The position numbers and the translations under genes are program-made. Shown here piece after piece: positions 37,042 through 47,470 of a stretch of DNA of 64,000 nt. Position 1 is the first letter of the stretch; each line of letters opens with the position of its first letter. The notes beneath the pieces are model-generated. The model was not told the DNA's origin. It did not search any database and was given only the letters and a program-made list of their open reading frames with translations. Source of the stretch: Methanomicrobiales archaeon HGW-Methanomicrobiales-1 (GTDB lineage Archaea > Halobacteriota > Methanomicrobia > Methanomicrobiales > Methanospirillaceae). The DNA lies in NCBI GenBank assembly GCA_002839675.1, contig PGYM01000001.1, positions 174,564 through 238,563 on the forward strand. The letters are read 5' to 3'.

Positions 37042-38160
37042 TTATTTCCCTTTCTTTACGCAGTCAGCGATATAAGAGCCGGCTTTGGTAGTCCGTGCCG
37101 AGCCGCCCATATCCTTCGTAACGATACCGTCTTTGATGCTCTGCTCGATGGCAGTCACGACAGCTGCAGCCGCCTTGTGCTCACCGATATGATCGAGCAG
37201 GAGCGATCCTGCCCAGATGGTGGCAATCGGGTTTGCAACCCCCATGCCCTTGTATTTCGGGGCCGAACCGTGGATTGGCTCGAACATCGAGGTGCCCTTC
37301 GGGTTGATGTTACCCCCGGGGGCTAGGCCCAGGCCGCCCTGTATCATGGCGCCGAGATCGGTGATGATATCGCCGAACATGTTGGGCGTGACCACGACAT
37401 CGAACCACTCGGGGTTCTTGACAAACCACATGGTAACGGCATCAACGAAGTTGAAGTCGGTCTTAACCTCAGGGTATGCCTTTGCAGTCTCGGTGAATAC
37501 GTCCCGCCAGAGACCGTATACGTCCGAAAGGACATTGGCCTTGTCTACCGAAGTGAGTTTTTTCTCCCGCTGCATGGCAAGGTCAAAGGCGTAGGTCTGG
37601 ACCCGGCGTGAACCCTCGCGGGTGACGACCCCTATCTGGTACGCGATCTCTTCGGCATCGCTCTCCACGTCAAGACCGAACTTCACGCTGTATATATCAC
37701 GAATGACATTGAGCTCTTTTTTCTCGTGCTTTTTGAACCGGGAACCGATTCCCACGTAAAAGTCTTCGGTGTTTTCCCGGACCACGACAAAGTCGATATC
37801 CGCGGGAGTCTTGTTCGCCAGCGGGGTCTCGACGCCCTCTAAAAGTTTGATAGGCCGGAGATTGACGTACATATCGAAATGGAAGCGAAGGGCTAACAGG
37901 ATGCCTTTTTCAAGGATACCCGGCTGGACCCGCTCATCCCCGATTGCACCGAAATAGATCGCCTTGAACTTCGAGAGTTCTTTGAGTTCGTCTTCGGTGA
38001 CGAGTTTTCGCGAATTGATGTACCGGTCAGCCCCGATATCGAAATCCGTCCACTGGATATCGAAGTTGAACCGTTCTCCCGCTGCCTCTAATACTTTCTT
38101 TCCCTCGGCCACGATCTCCGGGCCGATCCCGTCGCCGCCTATGCTTGCGATTTTGTACAT
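37042..38160 (-). CDS. leuB: 3-isopropylmalate dehydrogenase (or homoisocitrate dehydrogenase)
   Basis: This 372-residue beta-decarboxylating dehydrogenase has [30 protein letters not shown] and the metal site [15 protein letters not shown], then [12 protein letters not shown]. It oxidises isopropylmalate in leucine synthesis; methanogens have a paralogue (AksF) for coenzyme B, so the exact substrate is uncertain. It overlaps leuD by 22 bases and is the last gene of leuCDB. Confidence 0.87.
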   Translation of the reverse strand: MYKIASIGGDGIGPEIVAEGKKVLEAAGERFNFDIQWTDFDIGADRYINSRKLVTEDELKELSKFKAIYFGAIGDERVQPGILEKGILLALRFHFDMYVNLRPIKLLEGVETPLANKTPADIDFVVVRENTEDFYVGIGSRFKKHEKKELNVIRDIYSVKFGLDVESDAEEIAYQIGVVTREGSRRVQTYAFDLAMQREKKLTSVDKANVLSDVYGLWRDVFTETAKAYPEVKTDFNFVDAVTMWFVKNPEWFDVVVTPNMFGDIITDLGAMIQGGLGLAPGGNINPKGTSMFEPIHGSAPKYKGMGVANPIATIWAGSLLLDHIGEHKAAAAVVTAIEQSIKDGIVTKDMGGSARTTKAGSYIADCVKKGK

Positions 38161-38636
38161 ACCGGAACCTCCTTTAACTTCTTTGCATATGCAACAAGCC
38201 CGCCGGCATCGATGATACCCTGCATGAACTCCGGCACCGGCTCGGTCTCGTATCTCTTCCCGTCAGCCTCGAGATACCCGCCTTTCACGTTCACCTTGAC
38301 CTTTGCCTTGTCCTTGATCTTGTCCGCATCGTGGCAGACGAGGGGCAGTACCCCGACATTGACCGCATTCCGGAAAAAGATCCGGGCAAAGGATTGTGCT
38401 ACCACGATCTGAACGCCGGCCCCTATCAGTGCCAGGGGGGCGTGCTCCCGTGAAGACCCGCACCCGAAATTGCGCCCTGCAACGATAATGTCACCATTGC
38501 CTGCCGCCTTTGAGAACTCGTCCCGGGTGCCTTCAAAGGCATGTTTTGCCAGTTCCTTGGGATCATAGATGGTCAGGAACCTGCCCGGGATGATGGCATC
38601 CGTATCGATATCGTCGCCGAACTTCCAGACTCGCAT
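38139..38636 (-). CDS. leuD: 3-isopropylmalate dehydratase small subunit
   Basis: This 165-residue swivel-domain subunit has [33 protein letters not shown] and [19 protein letters not shown]. The substrate loop reads GRFLTIYDP; homoaconitases of methanogens have an Arg here (YLRT), so lack of Arg favours isopropylmalate. It pairs with leuC, two bases upstream, and overlaps leuB. Confidence 0.9.
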   Translation of the reverse strand: MRVWKFGDDIDTDAIIPGRFLTIYDPKELAKHAFEGTRDEFSKAAGNGDIIVAGRNFGCGSSREHAPLALIGAGVQIVVAQSFARIFFRNAVNVGVLPLVCHDADKIKDKAKVKVNVKGGYLEADGKRYETEPVPEFMQGIIDAGGLVAYAKKLKEVPVCTKSQA

Positions 38637-38638
38637 GT

Positions 38639-39889
38639 TCAGACCTCCCGTGGGTCGGTAATGACACCCGTGATCGCGCTTGCCGCTGCAGTGGCCGGGG
38701 AACAGAGGTATACCTTGCCCTCGGTGCTTCCCTGTCGGCCCTTGAAGTTCCGGTTCGATGTGGACAGCGAGACCTCGCCGGGTGCTAAGAGCCCGAATGC
38801 CCCGCCCATGCAGGGACCGCAGCACGGTGCTTCAACAAGCCCGCCGGCTTTTACGAACTTCTCGATGAGCCCGGCCTTTAAGGTCTTTAAGTACTCGTCC
38901 CGTGAGGCCGGGATGATGATGACCCGGACGTTCCGGTTGAACTTCTTCTTGCCCAGCACTTCTGCGGCTTCTGCAAGATCCTCAAACCGCCCGTTCGTGC
39001 ACGAACCGATGAAGACCTGGTCCACGTGCGTTCCGGCAACCTTGCTGACCGGCACCCCGGTATCCACATTGTGGGGCACGGCAACCTGCGGTTCCATGTC
39101 CGAGACATTGTAGGTGTGTTTGCTGGCGTAGGTCGCATCGTCGTCGCTCACCAGTTCGAACGATTTCATCTTGCGCCGTCCCTTCATGTACTCCCAGGTT
39201 ATCTTGTCGGGAGCGACAATGCCGGCTTTTCCGCCCATCTCGATGGCCATATTGCACAGCGTCATCCGGCCGGGCATATCGAGTTTCGAGATGGTTTTTC
39301 CGGCAAACTCGATGGCCTGGTACGTTGCCCCGTCAGCCCCGATATCTGCCGCTATGGAAAGGATCAGGTCCTTTGCCCCGACCCTCTTGGGGAATTTTCC
39401 TGAGACTTCGGCACGGATGGTCTCGGGCACCTTGAAGTATAAGGCCCCGTATTTCAGGACAAAACCCATATCGGTCGAACCAATCCCGGTAGCAAATGCT
39501 CCCGCTGCACCATACATGCAGGTGTGGGAATCAGCCCCGACTACGATCTCACCTGGAGCTGCCCTTCCTTTCTCGAGCACTACCTGGTGACAGACACCCT
39601 CATTTATGTCATAATTGTATATTCCCTGCTCTGCGGCGAACTTCCGCATGTAGACATGGTTCTCCGCTGCCGGAATGGAATCTGCGGGAATCTGGTGGTC
39701 AAAGAGCATGATGACGTGTTCCGGGTCAAAGACTTTGGATCCACCCATCTCGTAGAACTTCTGGATGGCAAGCGGCCCGGTAATATCGTGAATCATTGCG
39801 CCGTCAATCGGCGCCATGACCACTTCACCGGCTCGTATATCGCTGCCACATTTTCGAGAAAATATTTTCTCTACGATTGTTGCTCCCAT
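38639..39889 (-). CDS. leuC: 3-isopropylmalate dehydratase large subunit
   Basis: This 416-residue aconitase-family subunit carries the 4Fe-4S cysteines: IGSCTNG and [34 protein letters not shown] is the substrate-binding stretch. With leuD it isomerises isopropylmalate. Methanogens hold a paralogue for homocitrate in coenzyme B synthesis; the leuD loop and leuB context favour leucine. First gene of the operon. Confidence 0.9.
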   Translation of the reverse strand: MGATIVEKIFSRKCGSDIRAGEVVMAPIDGAMIHDITGPLAIQKFYEMGGSKVFDPEHVIMLFDHQIPADSIPAAENHVYMRKFAAEQGIYNYDINEGVCHQVVLEKGRAAPGEIVVGADSHTCMYGAAGAFATGIGSTDMGFVLKYGALYFKVPETIRAEVSGKFPKRVGAKDLILSIAADIGADGATYQAIEFAGKTISKLDMPGRMTLCNMAIEMGGKAGIVAPDKITWEYMKGRRKMKSFELVSDDDATYASKHTYNVSDMEPQVAVPHNVDTGVPVSKVAGTHVDQVFIGSCTNGRFEDLAEAAEVLGKKKFNRNVRVIIIPASRDEYLKTLKAGLIEKFVKAGGLVEAPCCGPCMGGAFGLLAPGEVSLSTSNRNFKGRQGSTEGKVYLCSPATAAASAITGVITDPREV

Positions 39890-40080
39890 GCTGAATCGGG
39901 TTACTATTTGTCGTCAATTATATTGTAGTTTGGGGGAGACTGCTGCTCAGATATATGGCAGGCCGAGGCTGACCTCTTTGGTATTTATCCGCCCGCGAAT
40001 CTTTTGAGTCATAACTGCGGTTTTTTTCGCAGTCAAAGTAATCTTTAACCTTCTTTCCGGTAATGATCCTGTGATAACCT

Positions 40081-40818
40081 ATGATCAAAAGAAGATCCCT
40101 CTTCATAATTGCCCTTGTCGTTATGGCAATGGCATGTGTCGGCATGGCAGCCGCTGCCACGGACACCAGTAATGACAATGTGATACACTCATCCGGAACC
40201 GGCAACGTTATCGGTACTCCCGACCGTGCACAGGTTACGTTCTCGGTTGAAACCGAAAATCCCGATGTAAAGGTTGCGCAGCAGGACAATGCGCAGAAGA
40301 TGGCAAAAGTGATCGACGCACTGGTGGCTATTGGTATTCCCCGGGATGCACTCAAGACCACCGGATATAACATTTACCCAGTGTATGAAGACACTACCAG
40401 GTCCCTGTTCGACCAGAAAGTCCGCACGTACCGGGTTACCAATACCCTAACCGTTACCCTCCATGATGTGAGCAGGACCGGCGAAGTGATTGATGTTGCA
40501 GTTGCAAACGGCATCAACCAGGCAAGCTCCATCAGATTTCTCCTGTCTGATGAACAATCGCAGGTTCTCCGCACTGAAGCCTTAAAAGAGGCAGTTGCAC
40601 GGGCACGCGCAGATGCTGATACGGTTGCAGCAGCAATGGGCACCAATATTACCGGTGTACAGAGTGCCGATATCAGTGGAGGATATTCACCCGTTCTGTT
40701 TGAGAATTACCAGTACGCGGCCGGGGACGCGATGATGAAGTCGGCAGTACCCACTCCCATCCAGCCCGGTGATATCACGGTCAGCGCACAGGTATCCATT
40801 ACGTACCTGATCCGCTAA
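40081..40818 (+). CDS. SIMPL domain (DUF541) secreted protein
   Basis: This 245-residue protein has an N-terminal signal peptide (about residues 6-27, ending AAAATD) and then a SIMPL domain: SGTGNVIGTPDRAQVTFSVE, the ALKTTGYNIYPVYE stretch and ALKEAVARARADADTVAAAMG. Members are periplasmic or surface proteins, likely trimeric or larger oligomers, with poorly known function (some in oxidative stress). A hairpin terminator follows. Confidence 0.92.
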   Translation: MIKRRSLFIIALVVMAMACVGMAAAATDTSNDNVIHSSGTGNVIGTPDRAQVTFSVETENPDVKVAQQDNAQKMAKVIDALVAIGIPRDALKTTGYNIYPVYEDTTRSLFDQKVRTYRVTNTLTVTLHDVSRTGEVIDVAVANGINQASSIRFLLSDEQSQVLRTEALKEAVARARADADTVAAAMGTNITGVQSADISGGYSPVLFENYQYAAGDAMMKSAVPTPIQPGDITVSAQVSITYLIR

Positions 40819-40860
40819 TCCCCTGCACGAAAAACACCATTGTGGTTTTCATACAATTCT

Positions 40861-40887
40861 CTGAGGCCACCGGCCTCAGCTATTTTT
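40861..40887 (+). terminator. hairpin terminator after SIMPL gene
   Basis: A perfect 8-bp stem (CTGAGGCC / GGCCTCAG, loop ACC, 40861-40879) is followed by CTATTTTT. It should end the SIMPL transcript. Confidence 0.75.
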
Positions 40888-41035
40888 CAAAGATCTCTTC
40901 AAAACTTTTTTACATAAGCAGCGTATGATGTTAACTTAAGGCACACATGCATCATCCGGACCCTCCGGAAAATATCAGCCCGTTAAAATTTCGAATATCC
41001 CAAAAATCTGCGGATACAATAGGATTGATTTTACT

Positions 41036-41479
41036 ATGGAACGCAATATTGGCTTTAAAGAGCGACGATATATCGAGGAGTTGAGAATCTTAACAAAATC
41101 CACGGCAAACGACTGCGTGATCGATGACCGGTTCGACCGGGTGATCTACGTGATCCGCCCGGGAGACATGGGTCTTGCAATCGGTAAAAAAGGCGACAAT
41201 ATCAAACGCCTGCAGAATGTGCTCGGCAAACGGATCGAGATGGTCGAGTATGCTGATACTATTGAAACGTTCATTGCCAACATCTTCAAACCTGCCGAAG
41301 TGGTGGCGATTGAACGGGGACCGGATAACGGCCCGGTCAATGTCTTTGTTAAGCAGCGAAGTGACCTTGGCATTGCGATCGGAAAGGCCGGCTGCAATAT
41401 CGAAAAGGCGCGCACCCTCTGCCGCAGGTTTTTTGGAATTGAAGTTGGCGAAGTGCTTCTCACGCAGGAGGCAGCATGA
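41036..41479 (+). CDS. nusA: NusA-like transcription factor (archaeal)
   Basis: This 147-residue protein consists of two KH domains: RPGDMGLAIGKKGDNIKRLQ and SDLGIAIGKAGCNIEKAR give the GxxG loops. Archaeal NusA has only KH domains and binds RNA during transcription. It commonly sits in the rps12/rpoA gene group, but here it precedes hisE by an ATGA overlap. Confidence 0.92.
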   Translation: MERNIGFKERRYIEELRILTKSTANDCVIDDRFDRVIYVIRPGDMGLAIGKKGDNIKRLQNVLGKRIEMVEYADTIETFIANIFKPAEVVAIERGPDNGPVNVFVKQRSDLGIAIGKAGCNIEKARTLCRRFFGIEVGEVLLTQEAA

Positions 41480-41778
41480 GCCGCACGGTTGATCCCCGGG
41501 TTATCGCAGAGATCTGGGCAGTGATCTGCGAGCGGGCAGAAAATCCTAATCCTGAATCCTATACCACCAGCCTGCTGACCGATCCCAAGGGAATCGATAA
41601 GGTGCTGGAGAAAGTTGGGGAGGAGTCCACCGAGTTCATCCTGGCAATAAAAAACGGGGTGAATGAACGCACCGTGGAAGAGACTGCCGATCTCCTGTTC
41701 CACGTTCTTGTTGCACTCCGGGCCGCAGGTATCGATCTCAACGATGTGATGAAAGAGCTCGAACACCGGCGTAAATAA
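41476..41778 (+). CDS. hisE: phosphoribosyl-ATP pyrophosphatase
   Basis: This 100-residue MazG-like enzyme performs the second step of histidine synthesis, removing diphosphate from phosphoribosyl-ATP. The metal-binding helix pair EKVGEESTEFILAIKN and VEETADLLFHVLVALRA is complete. Coupled with nusA by a four-base overlap; no other his genes are nearby. Confidence 0.95.
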   Translation: MSRTVDPRVIAEIWAVICERAENPNPESYTTSLLTDPKGIDKVLEKVGEESTEFILAIKNGVNERTVEETADLLFHVLVALRAAGIDLNDVMKELEHRRK

Positions 41779-41783
41779 CTTTT

Positions 41784-42236
41784 TTATTTCTGCAGGAACG
41801 TGGACAGGTCGACCATATCCGGCAGTTCTTCGGGTAGCTGCCCGGCGGATGCGAGCACGCATTCTTCTACAAAAATAGGGACATCGCCACGGAGTGCGAG
41901 TGCTATGCCATCGCTCGGTCGGCAGTCAAGGTATTCATCCTGTTGTCCTGTACTCATCACCAGCTGGGCATAGTATACCCCGTCATCGATACTGTCGATC
42001 TGCAGGTATCGGAGTGTGATAGAAAACCGTGCACAGAGATCGATGAAGAGATCGTGGGTGAATGGCCGGGGCAGCACTTCTTTAATCTGGGCACTGTTGA
42101 TGGAAACCGCCTCCCAGATGCCGATGAATATCGGTAAGAGCCGGCCATTGCCATCCGAGAGCACGACAAGGGGCACGGTTGCGGCATTCCCCATTGCGAC
42201 AAATACCCCTTTGACCTCACACCTCACCTGTGTCAT
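41784..42236 (-). CDS. bifunctional nuclease family protein (DUF151)
   Basis: This 150-residue protein matches the DUF151/BFN family: VVLSDGNGRLLPIFIGIWEA, TLRYLQIDSIDDGVYYAQL and CRPSDGIALALRGDVPIFV. Plant members show nuclease activity in vitro; prokaryotic roles are unknown. The ATG at 42236 gives the family length; an in-frame start farther upstream is improbable. Confidence 0.9.
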   Translation of the reverse strand: MTQVRCEVKGVFVAMGNAATVPLVVLSDGNGRLLPIFIGIWEAVSINSAQIKEVLPRPFTHDLFIDLCARFSITLRYLQIDSIDDGVYYAQLVMSTGQQDEYLDCRPSDGIALALRGDVPIFVEECVLASAGQLPEELPDMVDLSTFLQK

Positions 42237-42273
42237 GTCCGTGCAGAGTGATTGCCGTGATTGATGATAAGAG

Positions 42274-43314
42274 TTAAGGTTTTTGAATTTCCTGCTCGCA
42301 ATGTCTGTGAGCTTCCCGGCGAACGATAATGAGGCTGGATACGATGCCCAGCGCGATATTGAAGTAATACAATACGATCCGCCAGATAACAACAAAGATT
42401 CCCACTATCGCTGGCGGGATGAACAGGGCATACATGGTAGTTGCCCCCACTTCTGCAATACCGGAGCTTCCGGGGGTTAAAGGCATCATCATCAGGATGC
42501 AGAGGATGAGCTGGATAACAAAGGATTCCAGAAACAGGGGTGGCTGGCCGAGCCCCATAAGGATCAGCGAGGCAGTAACAATTTCTGATACCCAGTAGAG
42601 CAGGGTAAAAAGCAATCCCCATGCAAGGCCTCCTTTTGCGCTCTTTACGAACTTTATTACGGCCACCTGGAAATTATCGATCTCCGTATCAGCACGGACA
42701 AGCAGCTCTTCTACCCGTTTGATCTCCCATTTTTTGGTAAAGAAGGCAGCGCACCGGTTGACCACCTTTTTTACCACATCGGGTCTCCTGATGGCAAGGT
42801 AAAAGAGGAAAAGACACCCGATAACAAAGATCCAGGTGATAAAAACCATTACCTCAGAGACTGCGCCAAGGCTCTTCCACTGGTCGGTCAGGACGACCAT
42901 GGCAAACGCGGCAAGCCCGGCAAGAACGATACCATCGAGCACCCGTTCCATGATGACGATTGCGGTTGCATCCCCAAGAGGGACATCGGCCTTGTAGAGC
43001 TCGTGAATCCGGACGGGTTCTCCTCCCGCCTGGGCTGGTGTGACCGATGCCGCAAGCAGGTTTGCAAAGACCAGGTTCAGGCTGTAAAAAAACCCAATCC
43101 TGTACCCCAGGGAACCGGTCATCTTCTGGACACGCCATGCCCAGAAGCACATCGTTAAGAGATGCGTCATAAACGCAAGGAGCAGGAACCAGGGATTGAC
43201 CTGCTGGAGATAGGTAAGAGTGTTTTCATCGATGGTGAAGTACAGGATAATGAGCAGGATGGCAAGCGAAAATCCTACGGAAATATAGAGCCATTTGACC
43301 TGCGACTTCTCCAT
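42274..43314 (-). CDS. UPF0104/lysylphosphatidylglycerol synthetase-like membrane protein
   Basis: This 346-residue protein has about eight membrane helices and family motifs LLAASVTPAQAGGEPVRIH, ERVLDGIVLAG and LTPGSSGIAEVGATT. The family includes AglD-associated and lipid-flippase-like proteins (LPG_synthase_TM); the exact substrate is unknown. It lies 37 bases upstream of the DUF151 gene on the same strand. Confidence 0.9.
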   Translation of the reverse strand: MEKSQVKWLYISVGFSLAILLIILYFTIDENTLTYLQQVNPWFLLLAFMTHLLTMCFWAWRVQKMTGSLGYRIGFFYSLNLVFANLLAASVTPAQAGGEPVRIHELYKADVPLGDATAIVIMERVLDGIVLAGLAAFAMVVLTDQWKSLGAVSEVMVFITWIFVIGCLFLFYLAIRRPDVVKKVVNRCAAFFTKKWEIKRVEELLVRADTEIDNFQVAVIKFVKSAKGGLAWGLLFTLLYWVSEIVTASLILMGLGQPPLFLESFVIQLILCILMMMPLTPGSSGIAEVGATTMYALFIPPAIVGIFVVIWRIVLYYFNIALGIVSSLIIVRREAHRHCEQEIQKP

Positions 43315-43421
43315 AAAAACACCCAGAAAACCGGCGATGATGAATATAACCGGCTGCTAGCTAAACAGGTTATGGTGCATAGTATAAACGCTTAATCTTA
43401 AATGCGGGCAGGTCTGGCTCC

Positions 43422-44000
43422 CTACACTGTGAAGATATCCCTGTGTGCCATGATGCGGAAATATCCGCAGGTTACCCCGGCATCCAGCCAGCCATGCCCA
43501 TAACTGAAACAGGCAAGAGCTTCTTCATATGCCCCGGCTTTCAGGTTCCCTTTGCCCCGGGATGCATAGAGTCCCGCTATCAAGAGGACTTTACCGGCAA
43601 AATCATTGCTGATCGTTGCCGGCTCGCCGGCACATTCCACCGAGGAACGGGCGGTGTCCAGCAACCGTTCATAGCGCTGGGTTTTCTCCCCCAGTTTTTC
43701 TGCAAATGCCAGGGGAAGGTTTTCCAATGGTCCGGTAAACGGACCGAATGGATTCTGGTCATCGGAGGAAAGATAGCCGGATGAAATCCCGAAATGCAGC
43801 CACCCGGCACTATACCAGAATGCTGCAAGTGCATTGACGATATCTCCTGCCCGGTAAAACGTAGTCCCGTCCTTCCGGTATGCCTGCGCCATCTCAAGGA
43901 TGGCGAATCCTTCGTGTCCGAGAGGCGTGTGCCTGTCTGCGGTAATCCTTGTCCGGGAAAGAGCTGCGGCAAGGGCATCCCGGCATTCCGCGATCTTCAT
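43422..44000 (-). CDS. DUF357 family protein
   Basis: This 192-residue helical protein has [21 protein letters not shown] and [22 protein letters not shown], an internal repeat typical of the DUF357 family. Its function is not known. It overlaps dphB by four bases (ATGA), so it is coupled to diphthamide synthesis. Confidence 0.85.
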   Translation of the reverse strand: MKIAECRDALAAALSRTRITADRHTPLGHEGFAILEMAQAYRKDGTTFYRAGDIVNALAAFWYSAGWLHFGISSGYLSSDDQNPFGPFTGPLENLPLAFAEKLGEKTQRYERLLDTARSSVECAGEPATISNDFAGKVLLIAGLYASRGKGNLKAGAYEEALACFSYGHGWLDAGVTCGYFRIMAHRDIFTV

Positions 44001-44770
44001 AGGCCGGCAAACATCTCCAGGTACTCGCGTTCCATCTCGTGCAGTTCAGCCGGGACAATGAGGATATGGAGCGGTGGCCCGAAATCACCTGTACGGACCC
44101 GCTCTGCCGGACCTGCGATAATGACCGGTTCAGCGGATCCCGCCCGGGCGATACCTACATACAGCGGAATCCGGCACCCTTTTTTTTCTGCCATATCTTC
44201 CAGGAGCGCTACGGCTTCCGGGACGGTCATATACCGCTCGTCCTGGATATCAAGATACACGAGCGTGTGCAACCGCAGGGACAGGTTCTGTGCAATGACT
44301 TCGATCGATGTGGTCGGCGACCAGTTCTTCTGCGGGAAGGGGACCGAGCAGGACTTGCCAAAACGGTAGTTCTGGAGCCCGGATACACCGCAGACTGCGC
44401 TTGCAATGGATGCCGCGTGTATGATCGCCGTCTTGATGCCCCGTTTTGCTGCACGCATACGGAGATCTGCGTGAGTGGTAGAGACCATCGGGTCTCCTGC
44501 ACAGAGAAACACTACATTGCCTGTTTCTGCCTTTTCCAGCATTGCTTCCGGGTGTTGTTCCACGTCTTCCCGGAACAGGGGGTGGATCTGTTTGCCGTAA
44601 TAATTCCCCATCTCTTCTATTGTGGTGCCCATGAGCAGCGAGGTATAGCATTCGAGAAAGACGTGATCGGCATTCCGGATGCAGGCAAGTCCTTTTTCCG
44701 ATACATCGGTCTTATCGTAGAGCCCGAGTCCGACAAACGTCAGCACGGGAACACCCCGGAGCCCGGACAT
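43997..44770 (-). CDS. dphB: diphthine synthase
   Basis: This 257-residue SAM-dependent methyltransferase builds diphthamide on elongation factor 2. [36 protein letters not shown] and [22 protein letters not shown] are the DphB signatures. Length normal. Followed by coupled DUF357. Confidence 0.96.
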   Translation of the reverse strand: MSGLRGVPVLTFVGLGLYDKTDVSEKGLACIRNADHVFLECYTSLLMGTTIEEMGNYYGKQIHPLFREDVEQHPEAMLEKAETGNVVFLCAGDPMVSTTHADLRMRAAKRGIKTAIIHAASIASAVCGVSGLQNYRFGKSCSVPFPQKNWSPTTSIEVIAQNLSLRLHTLVYLDIQDERYMTVPEAVALLEDMAEKKGCRIPLYVGIARAGSAEPVIIAGPAERVRTGDFGPPLHILIVPAELHEMEREYLEMFAGL

Positions 44771-44900
44771 AAAAACAGCATTCTATTTACACCTCAACAC
44801 GGGATTTGCGTAACCGTCTCTGCGAGCGGGTTTGTTTTACCCGTATTTCCTGGTAGCGATGGGATCAGCATGTCATCTGCACTATTCAAACCGGTGGAGC

Positions 44901-45608
44901 TCATGTGAGGATGATCACCTGCCCTTTATTGACTGAAAATTTCTGCCAGTCTGAATTTACACCGCGTATGCCCTGGATCCGCAGGTAGCTGATGTTCTGC
45001 TCCACCTTGACTTCAATAACGCAGTTCATCAGCTGCTTGATTAAGGATCGCGTCTTGTCGTCGAATGATTCGCTGTTTAAGAGATAGATGCCCACGCCCT
45101 CGATCTTTTTTAATTTCGCGGTGAGAACGTGAAGAAACTGGTACAGCACCTCAAGTTTGCGGTACATGAGCAGGGTTGAGATCGAGTTCACGCAGAAGCG
45201 GATCGGGGGTGGGAACAGGCCGGCTTCCCCATCAGAAAATTCACCCTCGAAAATTGTTTCGATCATATTGGAAAATTTGATCCCGATTCCCGTGAGATCG
45301 GTAGGGCTTGAGACAAACATGAGCCGGGGAGTATCGACAATGCTTGGAGTCGAGCTCTTGGTAATTGCATCTATGACGCCGATAAACCGCTTGTCCGATC
45401 CTGCGAGTTTAAAAAAATCTACCACCTCTGCTGCCCGTTCATTGGTGGAAAGGGTGATGGCATATTCGCCTTCGAGAGGTTTTGCCAGGGTATAGGCAAG
45501 TTGCTCGGCAAAACTCATGGAGGGTGCAAGGATGAGGATATTAGTGCCGGCTTCAAAACCACCGGACAACTGATCGATCTGCTCTATCCCCGACTTATAG
45601 GTATACAT
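44901..45608 (-). CDS. RecA-superfamily ATPase-like protein with lost P-loop
   Basis: This 235-residue protein begins YKSGIEQIDQLSGGFEAGTNILIL, as in KaiC/GvpD-like RecA-fold proteins, but where Walker A should be it reads APSMSFAEQLA, without GKS/T. Later core strands are present (RFCVNSISTLLMY, VGIYLLNSESF, QNISYLRIQGIRG). It is therefore probably not an active ATPase; it may be a regulatory partner. It lies 11 bases after feoB in the same operon. Confidence 0.75.
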   Translation of the reverse strand: MYTYKSGIEQIDQLSGGFEAGTNILILAPSMSFAEQLAYTLAKPLEGEYAITLSTNERAAEVVDFFKLAGSDKRFIGVIDAITKSSTPSIVDTPRLMFVSSPTDLTGIGIKFSNMIETIFEGEFSDGEAGLFPPPIRFCVNSISTLLMYRKLEVLYQFLHVLTAKLKKIEGVGIYLLNSESFDDKTRSLIKQLMNCVIEVKVEQNISYLRIQGIRGVNSDWQKFSVNKGQVIILT

Positions 45609-45619
45609 TTATGGTGTGA

Positions 45620-47470
45620 TCATTTCATGAGAAGGTTTATAATTGCTCCGATGAAAAGGCCGAGAAAAACCGTGTAAACTGAAGTAACGATGGCTATTTT
45701 TGCCCCCAATTGCCGGTAAAGGACGGCGATGGTGGATACACAGGGAACAAAAAGCACGCTCACAATTGCAAACGTATACAGCTGGACACTGCTCATCACC
45801 GAACCGAGATCGGCGGTACCGGCAAGCACTGCAAGCGTCTCGAAGGCGAGTTCTTTTCTGAATACGCCAAACAGGAGTGCCGTGGATGCATAGCCCGGCA
45901 ACCCGAGCAGGGTGACGGTGACCGGTGCAACCATCTGCTCGAATAATTCGGTCAGGCCAAAGTACTGGAAGAGACCAAGCAGGATGCTGGTGGCTATCAG
46001 GACCGGCATGGCAATGAAAAGGAACTCTTTGATCCTGAGCCAGGATTTTGCCAGAACCAGGCCCGCCTTGGGCATGCGGAGCGTTGACATCTCAACGATC
46101 ATACCGAACTGCTCTCCCGGGGTGATGCGGCTGAGAACAACTGCGGTGAGAATGAGCAGTACGAACACGATCAGGTAAATGGAGAAGGCCCAGGCGATGC
46201 CAACAAAGGCAGCGACAATGCCGGCAATAACCACGGTCCGGGCAGAGCAGGGTATCATGGTGACAAGAAATGCCCCGATTGTCTGCTCCCTGCGTGTCTT
46301 GAGCAGGCGCAGGCTCATGACCGCAGGAACTGTGCAACCGAAGCCGATCACCATAGGAATGATTGCTTCCCCATGAAGCCCGATCCGGTGCATGGCCCGG
46401 TCGGCAAGGAAGGCAGCCCGGGTCATGTATCCTGTATCTTCGAGAAGGGAGAGCCCGATATAGAACGTAAAGATAAAGGGAAACGCGATCCCAAGGCCTG
46501 CCTGCAGGGCGATCAGTACCGAAAAACCGATCCTGTCCCATAAGGGCGGCAATGCGAGTGCAGTGAACGGGGTGATGATCGCTGAAGTAAATACTTCGAC
46601 GATGAACACTTCCATCCATGACCCGATCATGAAGACAGACAGAAGCAAAAAGAACAGAATCGCACAGAGTATCGGGATGCCAGGAAATGACCGGGTGAGC
46701 AGGCTGTCGAGATCATAGGGTTTTTTCTGGGCAGTGCGTTTCACAACCGCAGCGGTGATCGCCCGGGCAAAGTTGTGCCGGTTTGTGGCGATGATCTGGT
46801 CCACGGACATCTGGTGACGCATCCCGATCTCCTGTGCAATTGCCCCTGCGGCATCGAGCAGTACCGGATCATTACCGGTACCCTGCAGGGCAAGCAGGTT
46901 CGTCTGCCGGGGAGTCCCGATCGTCTTTTCCAGGCTCTTTAATGCTGCTTCGATATGGTGGTCGTACGGGACATGAACCTGTGCGGTTGTTGCCTGCCCC
47001 AGTGCCACCGGAAGAATCCTGTCAATATTCCTGCCTTCCGATGCCGCAGCCAGGATGACGGGAACACCTAGGTGTGATGACAGTATATCAGCATCTATGT
47101 GCATGCCGTGCCGTTCGGCCGCATCGTTCATGTTGACGACTGCGATCATCTTCGGGGAGAACTCTGCGGCCTGCACAAAGAGGTAGAGGTTTCTCTCAAG
47201 TTTTGTAGCATCAAGGACGGCGACGATAACATCCGCCCCGCCACTTGTCAAAAATGTGCGAACCAGCGTCTCTTCTTCCGAATTGCCATCGAGGGAATAG
47301 ATGCCCGGCAGGTCAACAATCTCGGTTTTCTCCTGCTTGTAACAGACATTACCGCACTCTAATGCCACTGAAGAGCCCGGGTACCGGTTCACTTCAACGC
47401 CAAGGCCGGTGAGCTGGTTGAAGATTAAGGATTTTCCAACCCCCGGGTTTCCCATGAGGGCAATTTTCAT
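45620..47470 (-). CDS. feoB: ferrous iron transporter FeoB
   Basis: This 616-residue protein has the N-terminal G domain (GNPGVGKS, G3 VDLPGIYSL) and a polytopic C-terminal part with the Gate motifs (FGCTVPAVMSLRLLKTRREQ, FRKELAFE and VPCVSTIAVL). It imports Fe2+. The ATG at 47470 overlaps the regulator stop codon (ATGA). An upstream in-frame start would add residues foreign to FeoB. Confidence 0.97.
   Translation of the reverse strand: MKIALMGNPGVGKSLIFNQLTGLGVEVNRYPGSSVALECGNVCYKQEKTEIVDLPGIYSLDGNSEEETLVRTFLTSGGADVIVAVLDATKLERNLYLFVQAAEFSPKMIAVVNMNDAAERHGMHIDADILSSHLGVPVILAAASEGRNIDRILPVALGQATTAQVHVPYDHHIEAALKSLEKTIGTPRQTNLLALQGTGNDPVLLDAAGAIAQEIGMRHQMSVDQIIATNRHNFARAITAAVVKRTAQKKPYDLDSLLTRSFPGIPILCAILFFLLLSVFMIGSWMEVFIVEVFTSAIITPFTALALPPLWDRIGFSVLIALQAGLGIAFPFIFTFYIGLSLLEDTGYMTRAAFLADRAMHRIGLHGEAIIPMVIGFGCTVPAVMSLRLLKTRREQTIGAFLVTMIPCSARTVVIAGIVAAFVGIAWAFSIYLIVFVLLILTAVVLSRITPGEQFGMIVEMSTLRMPKAGLVLAKSWLRIKEFLFIAMPVLIATSILLGLFQYFGLTELFEQMVAPVTVTLLGLPGYASTALLFGVFRKELAFETLAVLAGTADLGSVMSSVQLYTFAIVSVLFVPCVSTIAVLYRQLGAKIAIVTSVYTVFLGLFIGAIINLLMK

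Noticed and set aside
40819..41035. Possible tRNA or small RNA gene in the gap before nusA
   Set aside because: Only a terminator hairpin is seen; no cloverleaf or T-loop consensus is present.
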